Translations under genes and position numbers: made by a program
Source of the DNA: Paludibacter sp963678465
GTDB lineage: Bacteria; Bacteroidota; Bacteroidia; Bacteroidales; Paludibacteraceae
Direction of reading: 5' to 3'
Assembly: GCA_963678465.1 (NCBI GenBank)
Contig: OY782858.1
Coordinates: 1,302,001 to 1,366,000 of the forward strand
Length of the DNA stretch: 64,000 nt
Notes under the pieces: generated by a model
The model's database searches: none
What the model was told of the DNA's origin: nothing
The model's input: the letters and a program-made list of their open reading frames with translations, nothing else
Shown: positions 18,061 through 27,244 of the stretch, in pieces
Layout of the letters: each line of letters begins with the position of its first letter
Position numbering within the stretch: position 1 is the stretch's first letter

Positions 18061-19603
18061 TTGGGGTGTAAAAAATTTCAGTTTTTAAAATAATAACTTC
18101 ACCCCGTCTTTTTATATAACGTATTTCTTTTCTGGTATAATGTTATTCCAATATTTTTATCTTTCCACTCCTTAATTTCAGATATCTTTATTTTTGTCAT
18201 TGTTTGTTTTGTTTGCTCAAAATCAGATTCACCTATCAAACAAGAGATACATAAACAAAGGTCTGTAATACCAACAGTTTTATTTTCTTTGACTATACTT
18301 TTATATTTTCCAAAGCAGGATTCAATAATGTCTGAACTACAAAGAATCGTTGCTTCTTGTTCCATTTTTTGAATTGTTTCGTGAAAGTATTGGCAAACTT
18401 TTTCTCTAATTTTTACACTTCTTTCATCGTTGTGGTTCTCTAATAACTTAAGGGACTGATTCATAGTTTGTTTGTTGAATCCTTTGTTTTTAAGTAATTG
18501 TTGTATCTTATTTAGAGTTCCAAGTATTGAAGTTGTTTGTTGAATTAACTCGCTATAATTATTTACAAATGCAACCTTTTCACGTTCATCGTCGCTTAAT
18601 TGATTGTTTTCAAGCAGATTAATCATTTTACTTCCCCAGTTAAACAACGGTGTTAGATTCATAAATCGGCTTACAATACGTTGATTTGGTGGTATAATAT
18701 GTGCAAATTTGCTCATAGACAATCTGCCTCTCATTCCGGAAAGCTGCTTAGTGTAGGACTCAAAATCGTCTTGTTTTTCTAAGGTCTCTTTGATTATCCA
18801 TGAAAATTTATGACCAACATCCTCTATATGTTTTAATCCCAATTGACTGTATGTGCTTTTTAGGTTGTTCCCATTATCAGATAAAACATAAAGTATCTGG
18901 TCTATATCAATACAACTTTTTATTTCCGATTCAATATCATTTGCTTTCCAGGATTCCGAACTCTTTAGAACAACCGGAACTAAATCTTTATACGTCAGCG
19001 CTCTACCCAGATTCTGTTTGCTTGCCGGCACTGCCATTATTGCCAATAACTTCTTATTGCCAAACTGAATGCTTTCATCTATAATTAAAATCCATTTTTC
19101 ATTAGTATAAAAGTCTTTATCTCTAAAATTGGCAATACCCTGCTTCTTAACCCAATTCAGAACTGTAACATGTGATGGTACTCTCAAATTTAAATTAAAA
19201 CTAATATTCATGATAAAAAATATCTTACTCACCGATCGGAAACTAACTCCACTACAATTAATTAGCATTATTGCCATTTGAATAATAGTAGTAGAATAAG
19301 TGTGATGTTTAGGACGTTCTTTTATGGATATTATTGACTTATTATTCCGTTCAATTTATCTTTCACTTTTTTTAAATCAGATTCTAATTTATCAGCTCTT
19401 AATTTATGGGAAATTGATTTCACTTTCCATTCATCTCTGCTAATAATCAATTCCTTTATTTTCTTTTTCAGCTGTTTGTTATCCTTTGACCGTTGAATTG
19501 ATTTTGCTTTCCAATCAGTTGTTTCCATAAGTATATTTTTTCTGAAAATATAAATAAAAGGAACGAATATATTATTACATTAATGTATATTTTTTACACC
19601 CCA
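18061..19603. mobile_element. 1.54-kb insertion sequence inside a palindromic repeat
   Basis: Inverted ends TGGGGTGTAAAAAAT at 18062-18076 and its complement at 19589-19603 (15 bases, perfect) bound one broken transposase gene. CCTGACAG occurs directly outside both ends (18053-18060 and 19604-19611), the size of a plausible 8-base target duplication. The flanks match the two sides of an intact palindromic intergenic repeat found at 39286-39365, so the IS landed in, or targets, that palindrome. Confidence 0.8.
18099..19528 (-). pseudogene. Frameshifted IS transposase
   Basis: Two minus-strand frames form one protein. The first (19528-19331, 65 codons) is a lysine-rich coiled-coil beginning METTDWKAKSIQRSKDNKQL. 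The second (open from about 19342, ATG at 19277, to 18099) has the core, with acidic candidates at IIDES (Asp67 of the shorter reading) and LSDNG (Asp134) and a later IESCFGKYK. The second frame is -1 relative to the first. An A7 run lies near the junction, but a -1 slip there meets a TAA four codons later, so programmed slippage at that run cannot join the frames. A single-base indel further on is the simplest explanation, making the element non-autonomous. Confidence 0.8.
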
Positions 19604-19810
19604 CCTGACAGGGCTGACTTGCAAAGCAATACTTCTGTTTGTTGCAGTACAGCTATTGTAAAGCTCCGATGGAGTGGAAAGAAATGAGTATTTGTCCAAT
19701 AGTCTGATAGGGTAATGCATATTTTTAGACGAAAGACGAAAGACGAAGCGATCGCCACTCTACAGATTCCGATCTCCGGTGAAGCGGTGAAGGGTTGAAT
19801 TACGAATTAT
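19604..19810. repeat. Dispersed intergenic repeat cut by the IS
   Basis: Bases 19612-19655 (starting GGCTGACTTGCAAAGCAATA) match 39310-39362. Bases 19655-19712 (AGCTCCGATGGAGTGGAAAG, then TATTTGTCC) match 47378-47432. The rest is AAAGACGAAAGACG and TGAATTA words. No gene is seen in 19529-19839. Confidence 0.75.
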
Positions 19811-19839
19811 GAATTATCACCTGCTGAGTTTGGATACTA

Positions 19840-20115
19840 TCAAAATTCAAATTTCTCAACTTTTATCGTAGTCAACTCCTTTAGAACAACTATGTTTTTA
19901 ATAAAAGAAGCCTGTTTTTCGTGATTAGTCAATGCTTCACTATCTTTCCATGTCTCGCAAATCAGCAATACATGAGGACGGGTAGCGCTTTCGAAAACAT
20001 CATATGCAATACAGCCATCCTCTTTTACCGAAGCGGCGGTCAACTCTTTGGCAGCAGCCAATACGGTGGCGCGATTTACATCTTCCACCGAAATAAATAC
20101 ATTTAATCGAATCAT
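19840..20115 (-). CDS. Antibiotic biosynthesis monooxygenase (ABM/YgiN-like) protein
   Basis: A 91-residue single-domain ferredoxin-like alpha-beta protein of the ABM family. It begins MIRLNVFISVEDVNRATVLA, has the central EDGCIAYDVFESATRPHVLL-type strand pair ending LICETWKD, and the helix ALTNHEKQASFIKNI with the His typical of this group. Relatives include quinol monooxygenase YgiN; many are cofactor-free oxygenases or scavengers of reactive compounds. Substrate unknown. It stands alone; the downstream side is repeat and the upstream side holds the terminator of the neighbouring gene. Confidence 0.85.
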   Translation of the reverse strand: MIRLNVFISVEDVNRATVLAAAKELTAASVKEDGCIAYDVFESATRPHVLLICETWKDSEALTNHEKQASFIKNIVVLKELTTIKVEKFEF

Positions 20116-20204
20116 AATCGTAAGTTTTATTTTATAAGCTATATTTTTTCACTCTCCTTTACCCTAATCTCAACGAGATGCTTATCTTGATTTGTTTATA
20201 ACAG

Positions 20205-20242
20205 AAAAAACTGCAATTTCCAGATGAAACATTGCAGTTTTT
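20205..20242 (-). terminator. Intrinsic terminator of the propeller lipoprotein gene
   Basis: AAAACTGCAAT at 20207-20217 pairs with ATTGCAGTTTT at 20231-20241, with A/T tracts on both sides. It lies 114 bases after the stop of the gene ending at 20356. Confidence 0.7.
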
Positions 20243-20355
20243 AATCTTATAATACTACCCTTTATGTATTAGTAAATGAATAATGTACTATTTATCTTCT
20301 TTTTATTCAATGGCAAATGATATCCATGAATGCTATCGGGATAAATTGTAAATAC

Positions 20356-21567
20356 TTAATCTTCTAACTTAAACACTCCGTTGTCAGTAGCAAACCATTT
20401 ATTTCCCCGGGCATCAATAGCTATTCCTCTTACCATATAGAAGTTATCATAAGTATAATTAGTCCAGTTGGTCCCATCAAACTTTGTAACTCCTCCGTAC
20501 ATAGTGCCCATCCATTTATTACCTTGTTTATCTATTGCAACAGCACTGATCGAATTACAAATTAATCCACTGTTCGAAATAGTGTATATTGTCCAATTGG
20601 TACCATCGAACTTTAACAGTCCGAGCGTTGTTCCAAACCATTTATTGCCTTGCGCATCAAATGCAATTGAATTTACTTGCTCCACTAAATCTATGTTTGT
20701 GCTTTTTGCAGTGTACGAAGTCCATTTTGTATCGTCAAACATTGAGAGTCCCCCCTGCCCGGCAGCAAACCATTTATTTCCACTGGCATCAACAGCAATA
20801 TTCAAAACATTATTATAGACTAATCCATCGGTGGAATTGTACCGGTTCCAATGGGCGCCATCAAAACTCGAAACTCCCGTTCCTCTCCATGTTTCCCGAC
20901 TTGAAGTACCAAACCAAACCTGACCTTTTAAATCGACTGCGATAGCTTTCGGATTGATAGTATTATCCATTATCCCTGAATTAGATGTATCATAGGTAGT
21001 CCAGTCTGTATTATCAAATTTATAAACCCCAAAACCATACGTTCCAAACCATTTATTGTTCTGTTTATCAACGGCTATTGCTCCCACTCCCACATTATAC
21101 AAATAGGCAGTCCAGCTTAAGCCATCAAACTTTGATACACTTGAACCACCCACCCATACAGCATCCACCGAATCAATGGCAATGCAAGATATCTGATTCA
21201 TGGGCAAACCATTTGCAGTTGTATATCTCGTCCATCGAAGTACATTTGTCACACAGCTAGCTGTATATCCACCAACAACACTTGTAGCAGTTATTGTAGC
21301 AACACCAGGGGCAATTCCGGTAATTACACCATTGGCATCAACTCTAGCAATTGAGGTATCGCTCGAAACCCAGGTCACTGAAGGATTGGTGGCATCTGCA
21401 GGACTAATGGTTGCTTTAAGGGTGTCCTGCTCACCGGTATTCAACAAAACAGAAGTTTGAGCTAACGATATTCCTGTTGCTGAAACCACAGGAGCATCTT
21501 TGTCGCATGAAGTTGCCAGCAATACAATAATTGTGAAATAAACAAGACGCAATAGATTTGTCTTCAT
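20356..21567 (-). CDS. Lipoprotein with Big_2 Ig-like domain and two-component-regulator-type propeller
   Basis: A 403-residue lipoprotein: lipobox LATSC (Cys21), a BIG_2 bacterial Ig-like domain at about 30-108 (TGISLAQTSVLLNTGEQ ... GVATITATS), then a beta-propeller of about seven blades to residue 400. Blades repeat the pattern S-x-A-[IV]-D-x-x-[GD]-N-[KV]-W-[FM]-G-T, as in Reg_prop repeats, with K-F-D-G-T-N-W-T strands. Normally this propeller is the periplasmic sensor of hybrid two-component systems; here it is free-standing at the cell surface. Binding partner unknown. Copy 3 of the shared promoter module lies 177 bases upstream. Confidence 0.85.
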   Translation of the reverse strand: MKTNLLRLVYFTIIVLLATSCDKDAPVVSATGISLAQTSVLLNTGEQDTLKATISPADATNPSVTWVSSDTSIARVDANGVITGIAPGVATITATSVVGGYTASCVTNVLRWTRYTTANGLPMNQISCIAIDSVDAVWVGGSSVSKFDGLSWTAYLYNVGVGAIAVDKQNNKWFGTYGFGVYKFDNTDWTTYDTSNSGIMDNTINPKAIAVDLKGQVWFGTSSRETWRGTGVSSFDGAHWNRYNSTDGLVYNNVLNIAVDASGNKWFAAGQGGLSMFDDTKWTSYTAKSTNIDLVEQVNSIAFDAQGNKWFGTTLGLLKFDGTNWTIYTISNSGLICNSISAVAIDKQGNKWMGTMYGGVTKFDGTNWTNYTYDNFYMVRGIAIDARGNKWFATDNGVFKLED

Positions 21568-21743
21568 AATTTAAATTTTTAATTATTTCATACGTTTAAT
21601 ACGATTTGGAATTTTGTTTTATAACAAGCCTTAACTTCATGTACACAATGTACATAACTCTCTATACGAACAACTTTCATTGCATAGATTTACCTTACAT
21701 TGAAGCATATTGAAGCATATCGAATAGTTGTTAATATCACCGC

Positions 21744-21774
21744 TAAAGGTAAATAACATATTTAACAACACCAA
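21744..21774 (-). promoter_or_regulatory. Shared promoter module, copy 3 (degenerate -7)
   Basis: On the minus strand TGTTAAATATGTTATT is conserved and the -7 position reads TACCTTTA, one base off consensus. It lies 177 bases upstream of the propeller lipoprotein gene; the rest of 21568-21911 shows nothing else. Confidence 0.5.
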
Positions 21775-21911
21775 GCTTTTCGGGAAAATATTAATAATTA
21801 TTTTTCATTCGCCGACCAACTGACGTTCAGGTACTAAACAACGAAAGAACTCAGATAAAAAACTATCAATAACGAAGAGTGAACAGCTTCCGGATAAGAG
21901 GCAATATTCAT

Positions 21912-21942
21912 TTTGAAATGTGAAAATAATTTTCTATTTTTG
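21912..21942 (+). promoter_or_regulatory. Promoter of the 27-residue membrane peptide
   Basis: TTTG at 21912-21915 and TATTTTTG at 21935-21942 are separated by 19 bases, a full match to the Bacteroidota consensus. The small ATG at 21964 follows 21 bases later. Confidence 0.75.
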
Positions 21943-21963
21943 TTCCTACAAAATCATACGAAA

Positions 21964-22047
21964 ATGGCTATACAAATTATTTCCTTAGTTTTAATGTGGA
22001 TCGGTGGGTTTATTATCGGGTATGTCATCGGGAAAAAACGTAAATAA
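21964..22047 (+). CDS. 27-residue single-helix membrane peptide
   Basis: A very short frame encoding one membrane helix (ISLVLMWIGGFIIGYVIG) closed by a basic tail KKRK. The small-xxx-small spacing (G-G-x-x-x-G-x-x-x-G) suits helix packing. Support comes from the perfect promoter at 21912-21942, an ATG at sensible distance and a clean stop. It may be a regulatory or toxin-like micropeptide, or a subunit stabiliser; the sequence does not decide. Neighbours are a lipoprotein gene (divergent) and an acetyltransferase remnant (convergent). Confidence 0.6.
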   Translation: MAIQIISLVLMWIGGFIIGYVIGKKRK

Positions 22048-22179
22048 TCATATGTCTTTGTGCAACCGAAGGCCTGTATCTCTTTATCTGAATCTAATAT
22101 TATCTTCTGTTGGCAAAGCCCCGCTCATCACCTGTACCGAAAGCACATTATAAACCATTCGTACCGGTTGGTTGCCGGT

Positions 22180-22416
22180 TTATTTTTCCTGACTTATTTT
22201 CAGCAACTGATTGATGTCGGCACCTGTCAGGTATTGAACATTTTTTGTTATTTTCTCCAGGTCCCCATCCCACCATTTGAGTTGAAGTAATTGCTCTATC
22301 ACATCAGGCGAAAATCTTTTTTTAATTTCGGTTGCAGGATTTCCACCAACAATTGAATAAGGTTCAAGATCTTTTACAACCGTTGAATTTGCAGCAATGA
22401 TTGCCCCAGCGCCAAT
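22180..22416 (-). pseudogene. C-terminal remnant of a CatB/Vat-type hexapeptide acetyltransferase
   Basis: The minus frame from 22416 to the TAA at 22180 reads IGAGAIIAANSTVVKDLEPY, SIVGGNPATEIKKRFS and LKWWDGDLEKI. This is the typical last 75-80 residues of xenobiotic acetyltransferases (chloramphenicol/streptogramin type). It begins mid-domain directly after an in-frame TAG, so the N-terminal two thirds, including the catalytic His, are missing. No start exists. It marks a deletion or a transferred fragment; the 22417-22590 side ends in repeat words. Confidence 0.8.
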
Positions 22417-22509
22417 CTATCTATTTACTATTTTATTATTTCCATTTAAGAAAAAAGAGGATAAATAGTCTAAAGTCTCCGTTGAATTGTTGAAGCGTTG
22501 ATCTGTTGA

Positions 22510-22591
22510 ACTCTTCATTATGAATTATGCATTACTCATTATCAATTATTCATTATTCATTATTCATTATCAATTCTTCATTATCAATTAT
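22510..22591. repeat. AT-rich heptamer run overlapping the peptidase gene end
   Basis: TTCATTATGAATTATGCATT, ATTCATT and ATCAATT units fill the end of the gap; the S41 peptidase stop lies at its border. Confidence 0.7.
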
Positions 22592-23941
22592 TCATTCTTT
22601 TCCTATTTCACTCAACGCTTTTTCAAGTGCCTCATTAGGGCTTACAATTACATTTGGTTCAACACCTGTTTTATCAATCTTATTGCCGTCCACTGTGTAA
22701 TAATCGGCAGTAGGCATCCATAAATTAAATTTACCTTGTAGTTTAAATCTTTCGCCATTCAGCATAGCACCCGCTGTACGTTCGCCAACAATTGTTGCCC
22801 TTTTGTTCTGTTTTAGTCCATACACAAGAGGTTCGCAGGTACTGGCTGTTCTTTTGTTTGTAAGGATGTACACATTGCCCTTGTAATTATCCGGATCGGG
22901 ATATACAACAAGGCAAAGACCGTTGTGCTTATGAATACCTTCGATGATCAGTGGAAAACTTGCCTCGCTGAACAAAGGAAAATTCTTATATTCGGATGGA
23001 TCAGGTATAGTGCTGTGCGACGAAAAATACTTTCGTGTCAGAAACAAACCACCATAAAGCGTATCGTTTATCAAATACGAAACAAGGGGCAGTGCCGATG
23101 CAATGGTACCACCACCATTATATCTCAGGTCGATAATAAGGTGATCGAAACTCCGTGCTTTCAGGGAATCGATATAAGGAATAATTTCGCTGGCCGAAGC
23201 CGAAAAAGTCTTTACATTGAACAGCACTGTACGATCATTGATTTGTTTGATTTCAAATTTAGAGTTTTCAGTTGTTGCAGAGCTATTAACGGCAGTACTT
23301 TGTTTTTCGGGAGCTAGTATCGAAATGCCATAATGCGAGAAAGGCAGACTTCCCACCCCTACATTAAATACTTTTTCAAACTCATAATCATCCTTTACCT
23401 TTGCCGAAAGACTTGTTACTTTTTTCCGGAAGGCTTTCCATTGTTCGCTTTGGAGAAGTGATGGATTATACAGGTTCTCTTCAGTCACCTGCAGGGCTTC
23501 GTCAGCAATAGCCTTGTAATCGGCCAACGCTTTATTATCATTCACCCTGTATCCCTTCATTACATTGTTTGTCATTGCCGCCTGCAATTGTGCATTGTGA
23601 ATTTTGCCATTGAAATCCTGCTTCGAACTTAAGGACATATATTTACCTGTAAGTATCAGCGTATCCTTATCGAAACGATACTGACCCTTTACCTGTATTG
23701 TGGTTGCATTTACTTTGCCAGCTAACCTTGCCATAAAGTATTTACCGCCAACAATAGCTTTTGTACTCCCTTTCCGGGAGGTAAGACTGAAGTTTCCTCC
23801 TTTGAGGTTCAACTTCAATAGTAAATCTGTGTTCCCTGAAATTGTTGTTCGCCAATAAGTACCATTCAATTGCCGGGTGTTTTGTGCTAACAACGAAACT
23901 GTAAGCACAAGGAAAATAACTGCTAAAACTGTTTTCTTCAT
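22592..23941 (-). CDS. Exported S41-family (C-terminal processing type) peptidase
   Basis: A 449-residue protein with a signal peptide (MKKTVLAVIFLVLTVSLLAQ). An N-terminal beta-rich domain (25-130) precedes the S41 core (about 240-440). The core has LIIDLRYNGGG, the usual substrate-strand motif, and TNKRTASTCEPLVYGLKQ, where the Ser of TAS is the likely nucleophile, followed by IVGERTAGAM. A PDZ domain is not evident, and the N-terminal domain is unlike that of CtpA. It probably degrades peptides in the periplasm or on the surface. Monocistronic by appearance. Confidence 0.85.
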   Translation of the reverse strand: MKKTVLAVIFLVLTVSLLAQNTRQLNGTYWRTTISGNTDLLLKLNLKGGNFSLTSRKGSTKAIVGGKYFMARLAGKVNATTIQVKGQYRFDKDTLILTGKYMSLSSKQDFNGKIHNAQLQAAMTNNVMKGYRVNDNKALADYKAIADEALQVTEENLYNPSLLQSEQWKAFRKKVTSLSAKVKDDYEFEKVFNVGVGSLPFSHYGISILAPEKQSTAVNSSATTENSKFEIKQINDRTVLFNVKTFSASASEIIPYIDSLKARSFDHLIIDLRYNGGGTIASALPLVSYLINDTLYGGLFLTRKYFSSHSTIPDPSEYKNFPLFSEASFPLIIEGIHKHNGLCLVVYPDPDNYKGNVYILTNKRTASTCEPLVYGLKQNKRATIVGERTAGAMLNGERFKLQGKFNLWMPTADYYTVDGNKIDKTGVEPNVIVSPNEALEKALSEIGKE

Positions 23942-24109
23942 AATCTAAACTTTTACGATTTTATTATTTACAATTTAAGTATTTTCTATTCAAACGAAAA
24001 AAGGATAAATGGTCAAAAGTCTCCGGCCCTTTAGGCATTAGACAATATGCCAATGAGATAATATGCCAATTGTTGAAGCGTTGAATTATTCAATTAATCA
24101 ATTAATCAG

Positions 24110-25318
24110 TTATTCAATTATAAGTCGTCTTGAGTAGTTTCCAACCCGGAGAATATAAACTCCTTTGTCCAACGAAATTTCAGTAGAATGGCCTTTAACT
24201 GATTGTTCCGTTATTTTCTGTCCTGACATAGCGAATATCTCCACTCTACTCCCAATTTCTGCATTTTTAATTATCAGCTTATTATGTTCACAATTTATTT
24301 TAATGTCGCTTTGAGTTGTTGATAGCAAACCTGTAGTAAATTCCTTAATATTTTGAAATTCATTCCATTGATAAGCGCTCTGATAAAGTTCTTTTGTACC
24401 TATTGGAACATATAAACTACAAGTGGATTTGTCAATAAATTGAAAAACAGATGTAGAGAAATACAGACTAATTGGCTGTACAGAATGGGTGTAGATAGAA
24501 GTTAAATTAAGACACCTGCCAAAAGCACGAGTTCCAATTGAAGTTACACTATTCGGTATTGTAAGTGTAGAAAAGCCTAAACAATTGAAAAAAGCATAAT
24601 CACCAATTGAAGTTACTCCATCAGGAATTATAATATTCTTTAGACTGCTACAATAGTCAAACGCACTAAAACCTATTGTTTTTACAGTTCCCGGAATTGT
24701 AATGTCAGTTAGGTTGGTACAACCTGAAAAAACAGATTTTCCAATAGAGCTAATACCCTCAGGTATCTTTACTGTTATTAAACCGCTACAATCATTAAAC
24801 GCGAAATCACTTATTTCTATTACGTTATCAGGTATTTCAATATTTGTTAAGTGGATACAATTTGAAAATGCAAAACTCCCTATCGAAGTAACACTATTCG
24901 GAATAGAAATACTTGTCAGACCGGCATATAAAAATGCTGCACGTCCAATTGAAGTAACTGTAGCGGGTAACGTTATTGTTTGAAGTGTATATTTTGATTC
25001 AAATGCTAAATCGGGGATGCTATTGGCAGCGTATAAAGTATCTGTATTGTATATTGTTCCATCAACACCACTGTACTCTTCAATGACAACAGAACTCATA
25101 TCAATTTCAGCTAGCAAGGTCATTGATTGCCGAATAAATTTCAAATCCCTGACATCAACTGTACCACTTAAAACAAGATTCGTTATTGTTGATTTTTCAA
25201 CATCAGTCAGTAAAGCACTTAAAGTACCTGCTGCCGTCACATGAATTGATTTGCTTACTTTTGCCTCAATCAATGTAGCACACATTATTAGAATACAAAC
25301 AAAAAATAGCTTTCTCAT
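24110..25318 (-). CDS. BspA-like leucine-rich repeat protein with T9SS sorting domain
   Basis: A 402-residue exported protein: signal peptide to about residue 19 (LIEAK), then about eight LRR_5 (BspA/Treponema type) units between 105 and 290. Units have the form I-x-I-P-[DN]-x-V-T-S-I-G-x-x-A-F-x-x-C. The last 75 residues form a type-A T9SS C-terminal domain with VEIFAMSGQKI and GVYILRVGN. It is therefore expected to be exported by the type IX system and attached to or released from the surface, with a role in adhesion or binding. The AATTGAT-type repeats at 24060-24110 follow its stop. Confidence 0.9.
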   Translation of the reverse strand: MRKLFFVCILIMCATLIEAKVSKSIHVTAAGTLSALLTDVEKSTITNLVLSGTVDVRDLKFIRQSMTLLAEIDMSSVVIEEYSGVDGTIYNTDTLYAANSIPDLAFESKYTLQTITLPATVTSIGRAAFLYAGLTSISIPNSVTSIGSFAFSNCIHLTNIEIPDNVIEISDFAFNDCSGLITVKIPEGISSIGKSVFSGCTNLTDITIPGTVKTIGFSAFDYCSSLKNIIIPDGVTSIGDYAFFNCLGFSTLTIPNSVTSIGTRAFGRCLNLTSIYTHSVQPISLYFSTSVFQFIDKSTCSLYVPIGTKELYQSAYQWNEFQNIKEFTTGLLSTTQSDIKINCEHNKLIIKNAEIGSRVEIFAMSGQKITEQSVKGHSTEISLDKGVYILRVGNYSRRLIIE

Positions 25319-25894
25319 ATTTCTTTTTTTTAATCAACAACCCGTTTTCCCAAATATCTTCATTGAATATAGAAATCTTCACATACAACCAAAAAACAAC
25401 ATATGCTAACATTCATGTTTTCATTCTATTATAATGTTGCGATTTTTATAGTTTTATAATTTGTTTATCCTTCGTGTTTTTGTTCTGATTTAAGCCCTGT
25501 TAAGTTGAGTATTGGAGACACAGGGAATATATCGGAGAATCATTTTATTTTATTTTATTTTATTTTATTTTTGTATGACCCTTCGCATCATTAAATCCCC
25601 TCTCCACAAACGCATGCATTGCATTTATTGACCATCAGTTTATACACGAGCAGCAGAAAGTTATATTTTAACGCCCAAAGATAAATAACATGATTAACAA
25701 GAGCAAGCTTTTTGAAAAAAAAACTTAAGAATAGTTGCTTTATTGAAACAATGGAGAGAGGAAAGAGTAACTGGCTAATGAGGAAATTCAGGCAAAGGCA
25801 AAGAGGTCACCGAACGCCAGACGAAACCCGAAACTATCCCGAAGATTTTTTGCAAAAAAAGAGCCGGAGCAGAAGGCCTGCTCCGGGATAAGTG
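25319..25894. other. Gene-free gap with ATTTT microsatellite and promoter module
   Basis: The only structures seen are six tandem ATTTT units at 25542-25571, and a shared promoter module (copy 4) on the minus strand with -7 TATCTTTG at 25683-25676. The module is 358 bases from the next gene on that strand. Bases 25770-25800 carry a GGCAAAGGC word. No gene is supported. Confidence 0.65.
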
Positions 25895-26599
25895 TTACAA
25901 AAGGAGCGTTGAATTCAGATCGCTCCAGGGACCGCTCAGCCCCGGGCGCTTGGTGCTGTACCAACGAAAATAGATGTAAAGGTATTGGGCCCTGTTTTCG
26001 GCACCCAATGCCAGTGTAAAGATTGCCCTTGTCGATAAATCGATGATAAGACCTGGGGCTTTGACTGATGCCGGAGGGGTGGTACCTACCATATAGGCAT
26101 ATTGTACCGAGTCGGCGCCTTCCAAAATACCTGCCCGCTGTGCACTGACACCATAACATTTAATTGCTACCGAACCTCCACCTATGGCCTGTAATGTTAC
26201 AGTTAGCATTTCGGTGATGGCGCTTACAGGGATAGTACGTGTTGGTTTTTGCAACATTCCCCTTTTAATGTTAAATGTCTCCATATCTACTATCGTTACA
26301 TTGGCCGAAGCAGCAATGCGGTCCAGGATATGGTTGGTCTGATTAAACAATGTGCATTGATCAATAAGGTTGTGTAACTGATCAGTAACAGCTATTGTTC
26401 TTCCATTATTCTTATCGCTGTACTTTACGTACAGAGGGTTCCATGCAGTAAGAAATCCTTCCCATTTGGCCAGCTCTTCGGTGCTTACCCCAAGGCGTTC
26501 GGCATTGGTTGGAGTTCCTGTCTTCAAATAAGCAGTAGTATTGTTGATGTATGAGTTATAATCATCAATACCTCTGGGAATTCTTGATCCTTCAGACAT
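25895..26599 (-). CDS. Conserved hypothetical protein, GC-richer than neighbours
   Basis: A 234-residue protein without signal peptide or membrane helix. The N-terminal half is helical (ELAKWEGFLTAWNPLYVKYS), the C-terminal half beta-rich and fibronectin-like, ending with YLYIYFRWYSTKRPGLSGPW and SDLNS. Unnamed proteins of this two-part design, with a closing 'Y-x-RW-x-x-x-x-G-x-x-GPWS' strand, recur in Bacteroidota and spirochaetes; I know no function. The coding sequence is visibly richer in G+C than the flanks, and a TATCTTTG box lies 106 bases upstream (26712-26705). Confidence 0.65.
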   Translation of the reverse strand: MSEGSRIPRGIDDYNSYINNTTAYLKTGTPTNAERLGVSTEELAKWEGFLTAWNPLYVKYSDKNNGRTIAVTDQLHNLIDQCTLFNQTNHILDRIAASANVTIVDMETFNIKRGMLQKPTRTIPVSAITEMLTVTLQAIGGGSVAIKCYGVSAQRAGILEGADSVQYAYMVGTTPPASVKAPGLIIDLSTRAIFTLALGAENRAQYLYIYFRWYSTKRPGLSGPWSDLNSTLLL

Positions 26600-27210
26600 T
26601 TTCTACATTCTTTTAAATGAATACTAATACATAATACAATCACTTCCTCCTCTCCTGCCCGGTTTATTTTTAAAATTCCCTCGCCGAATCGGATTCCGAT
26701 GCGCCAAAGATAAGTACTATTTCTGATTTTCGTACAGCCAACAGCTGTTTTACAGGCATTTGGTGAACTTTGACGTTATAAGGTGATCTTTGACGTTATT
26801 AAGGCGAAGAAAGTCAAAAGTCAAAGGTCAAAAGTCATCGGTTGCGAGACTTATAGCTAATGTGACAATGTGCTAATGAGAAAATTCAGGCACAGGCACA
26901 GGCACAGGCACAGGCGAAGGGGTCGAAAGGCATAGCTAATGTGCTAATATGCTAATCCCGATAAATTCGGGACAAGTTGTGCCAATTCTTTATAATTCTC
27001 CGGACTTTGTTGAATTGTTGAAGAATTTCAATAAGGGTTTCACTTGTAGTGAAGCCCTTATTTGACTGATCGACGTAGAAATTTGAATATAAGAAGATAT
27101 ACCATTATTTAAATGTGTACAATCAAAATTTGAAATAGTAAATTTATTCTATTTGTCAATTTATATAATAAAGCTCTTCTATCTAATTGTAATAACTTTT
27201 ATAAAACAAT
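26600..27210. repeat. Gap between divergent genes with repeats and a strong hairpin
   Basis: A TATCTTTG box (minus, 26712-26705) serves the gene at 26599. Beyond it are AAAGTC runs, GTGACAATGTGCTAATG, four to five tandem CAGGCA units (26889-26916) and a CCCGATAAATTCGGGAC palindrome (26957-26973) that recurs at 47507-47523. A 15-base hairpin AATAAGGGTTTCACT at 27030-27044 pairs with 27048-27062. No gene is supported. Confidence 0.7.
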
Positions 27211-27213
27211 GCG

Positions 27214-27240
27214 TACTTAAAGTAACTTTGATTATCTTTG
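27214..27240 (+). promoter_or_regulatory. Methyltransferase promoter with C-box-like palindrome
   Basis: TATCTTTG at 27233-27240 ends four bases before the ATG at 27245, so the transcript should be leaderless or nearly so. The perfect odd palindrome TACTTAAAGTA at 27214-27224 lies just upstream, where a controller protein would block or modulate initiation. It resembles the ACTTATAGT half of the operator at the controller gene (30056-30065). Confidence 0.6.
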
Positions 27241-27244
27241 CAAA

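Noticed and set aside
19331..19370. Programmed -1 frameshift at the A7 run in the transposase
   Set aside because: A -1 slip after the run meets TAA four codons later, so it cannot join the two transposase frames.
22060..22290. Plus-strand open frame opposite the acetyltransferase remnant
   Set aside because: It is antisense to a recognisable acetyltransferase C-terminus and shows no family features.
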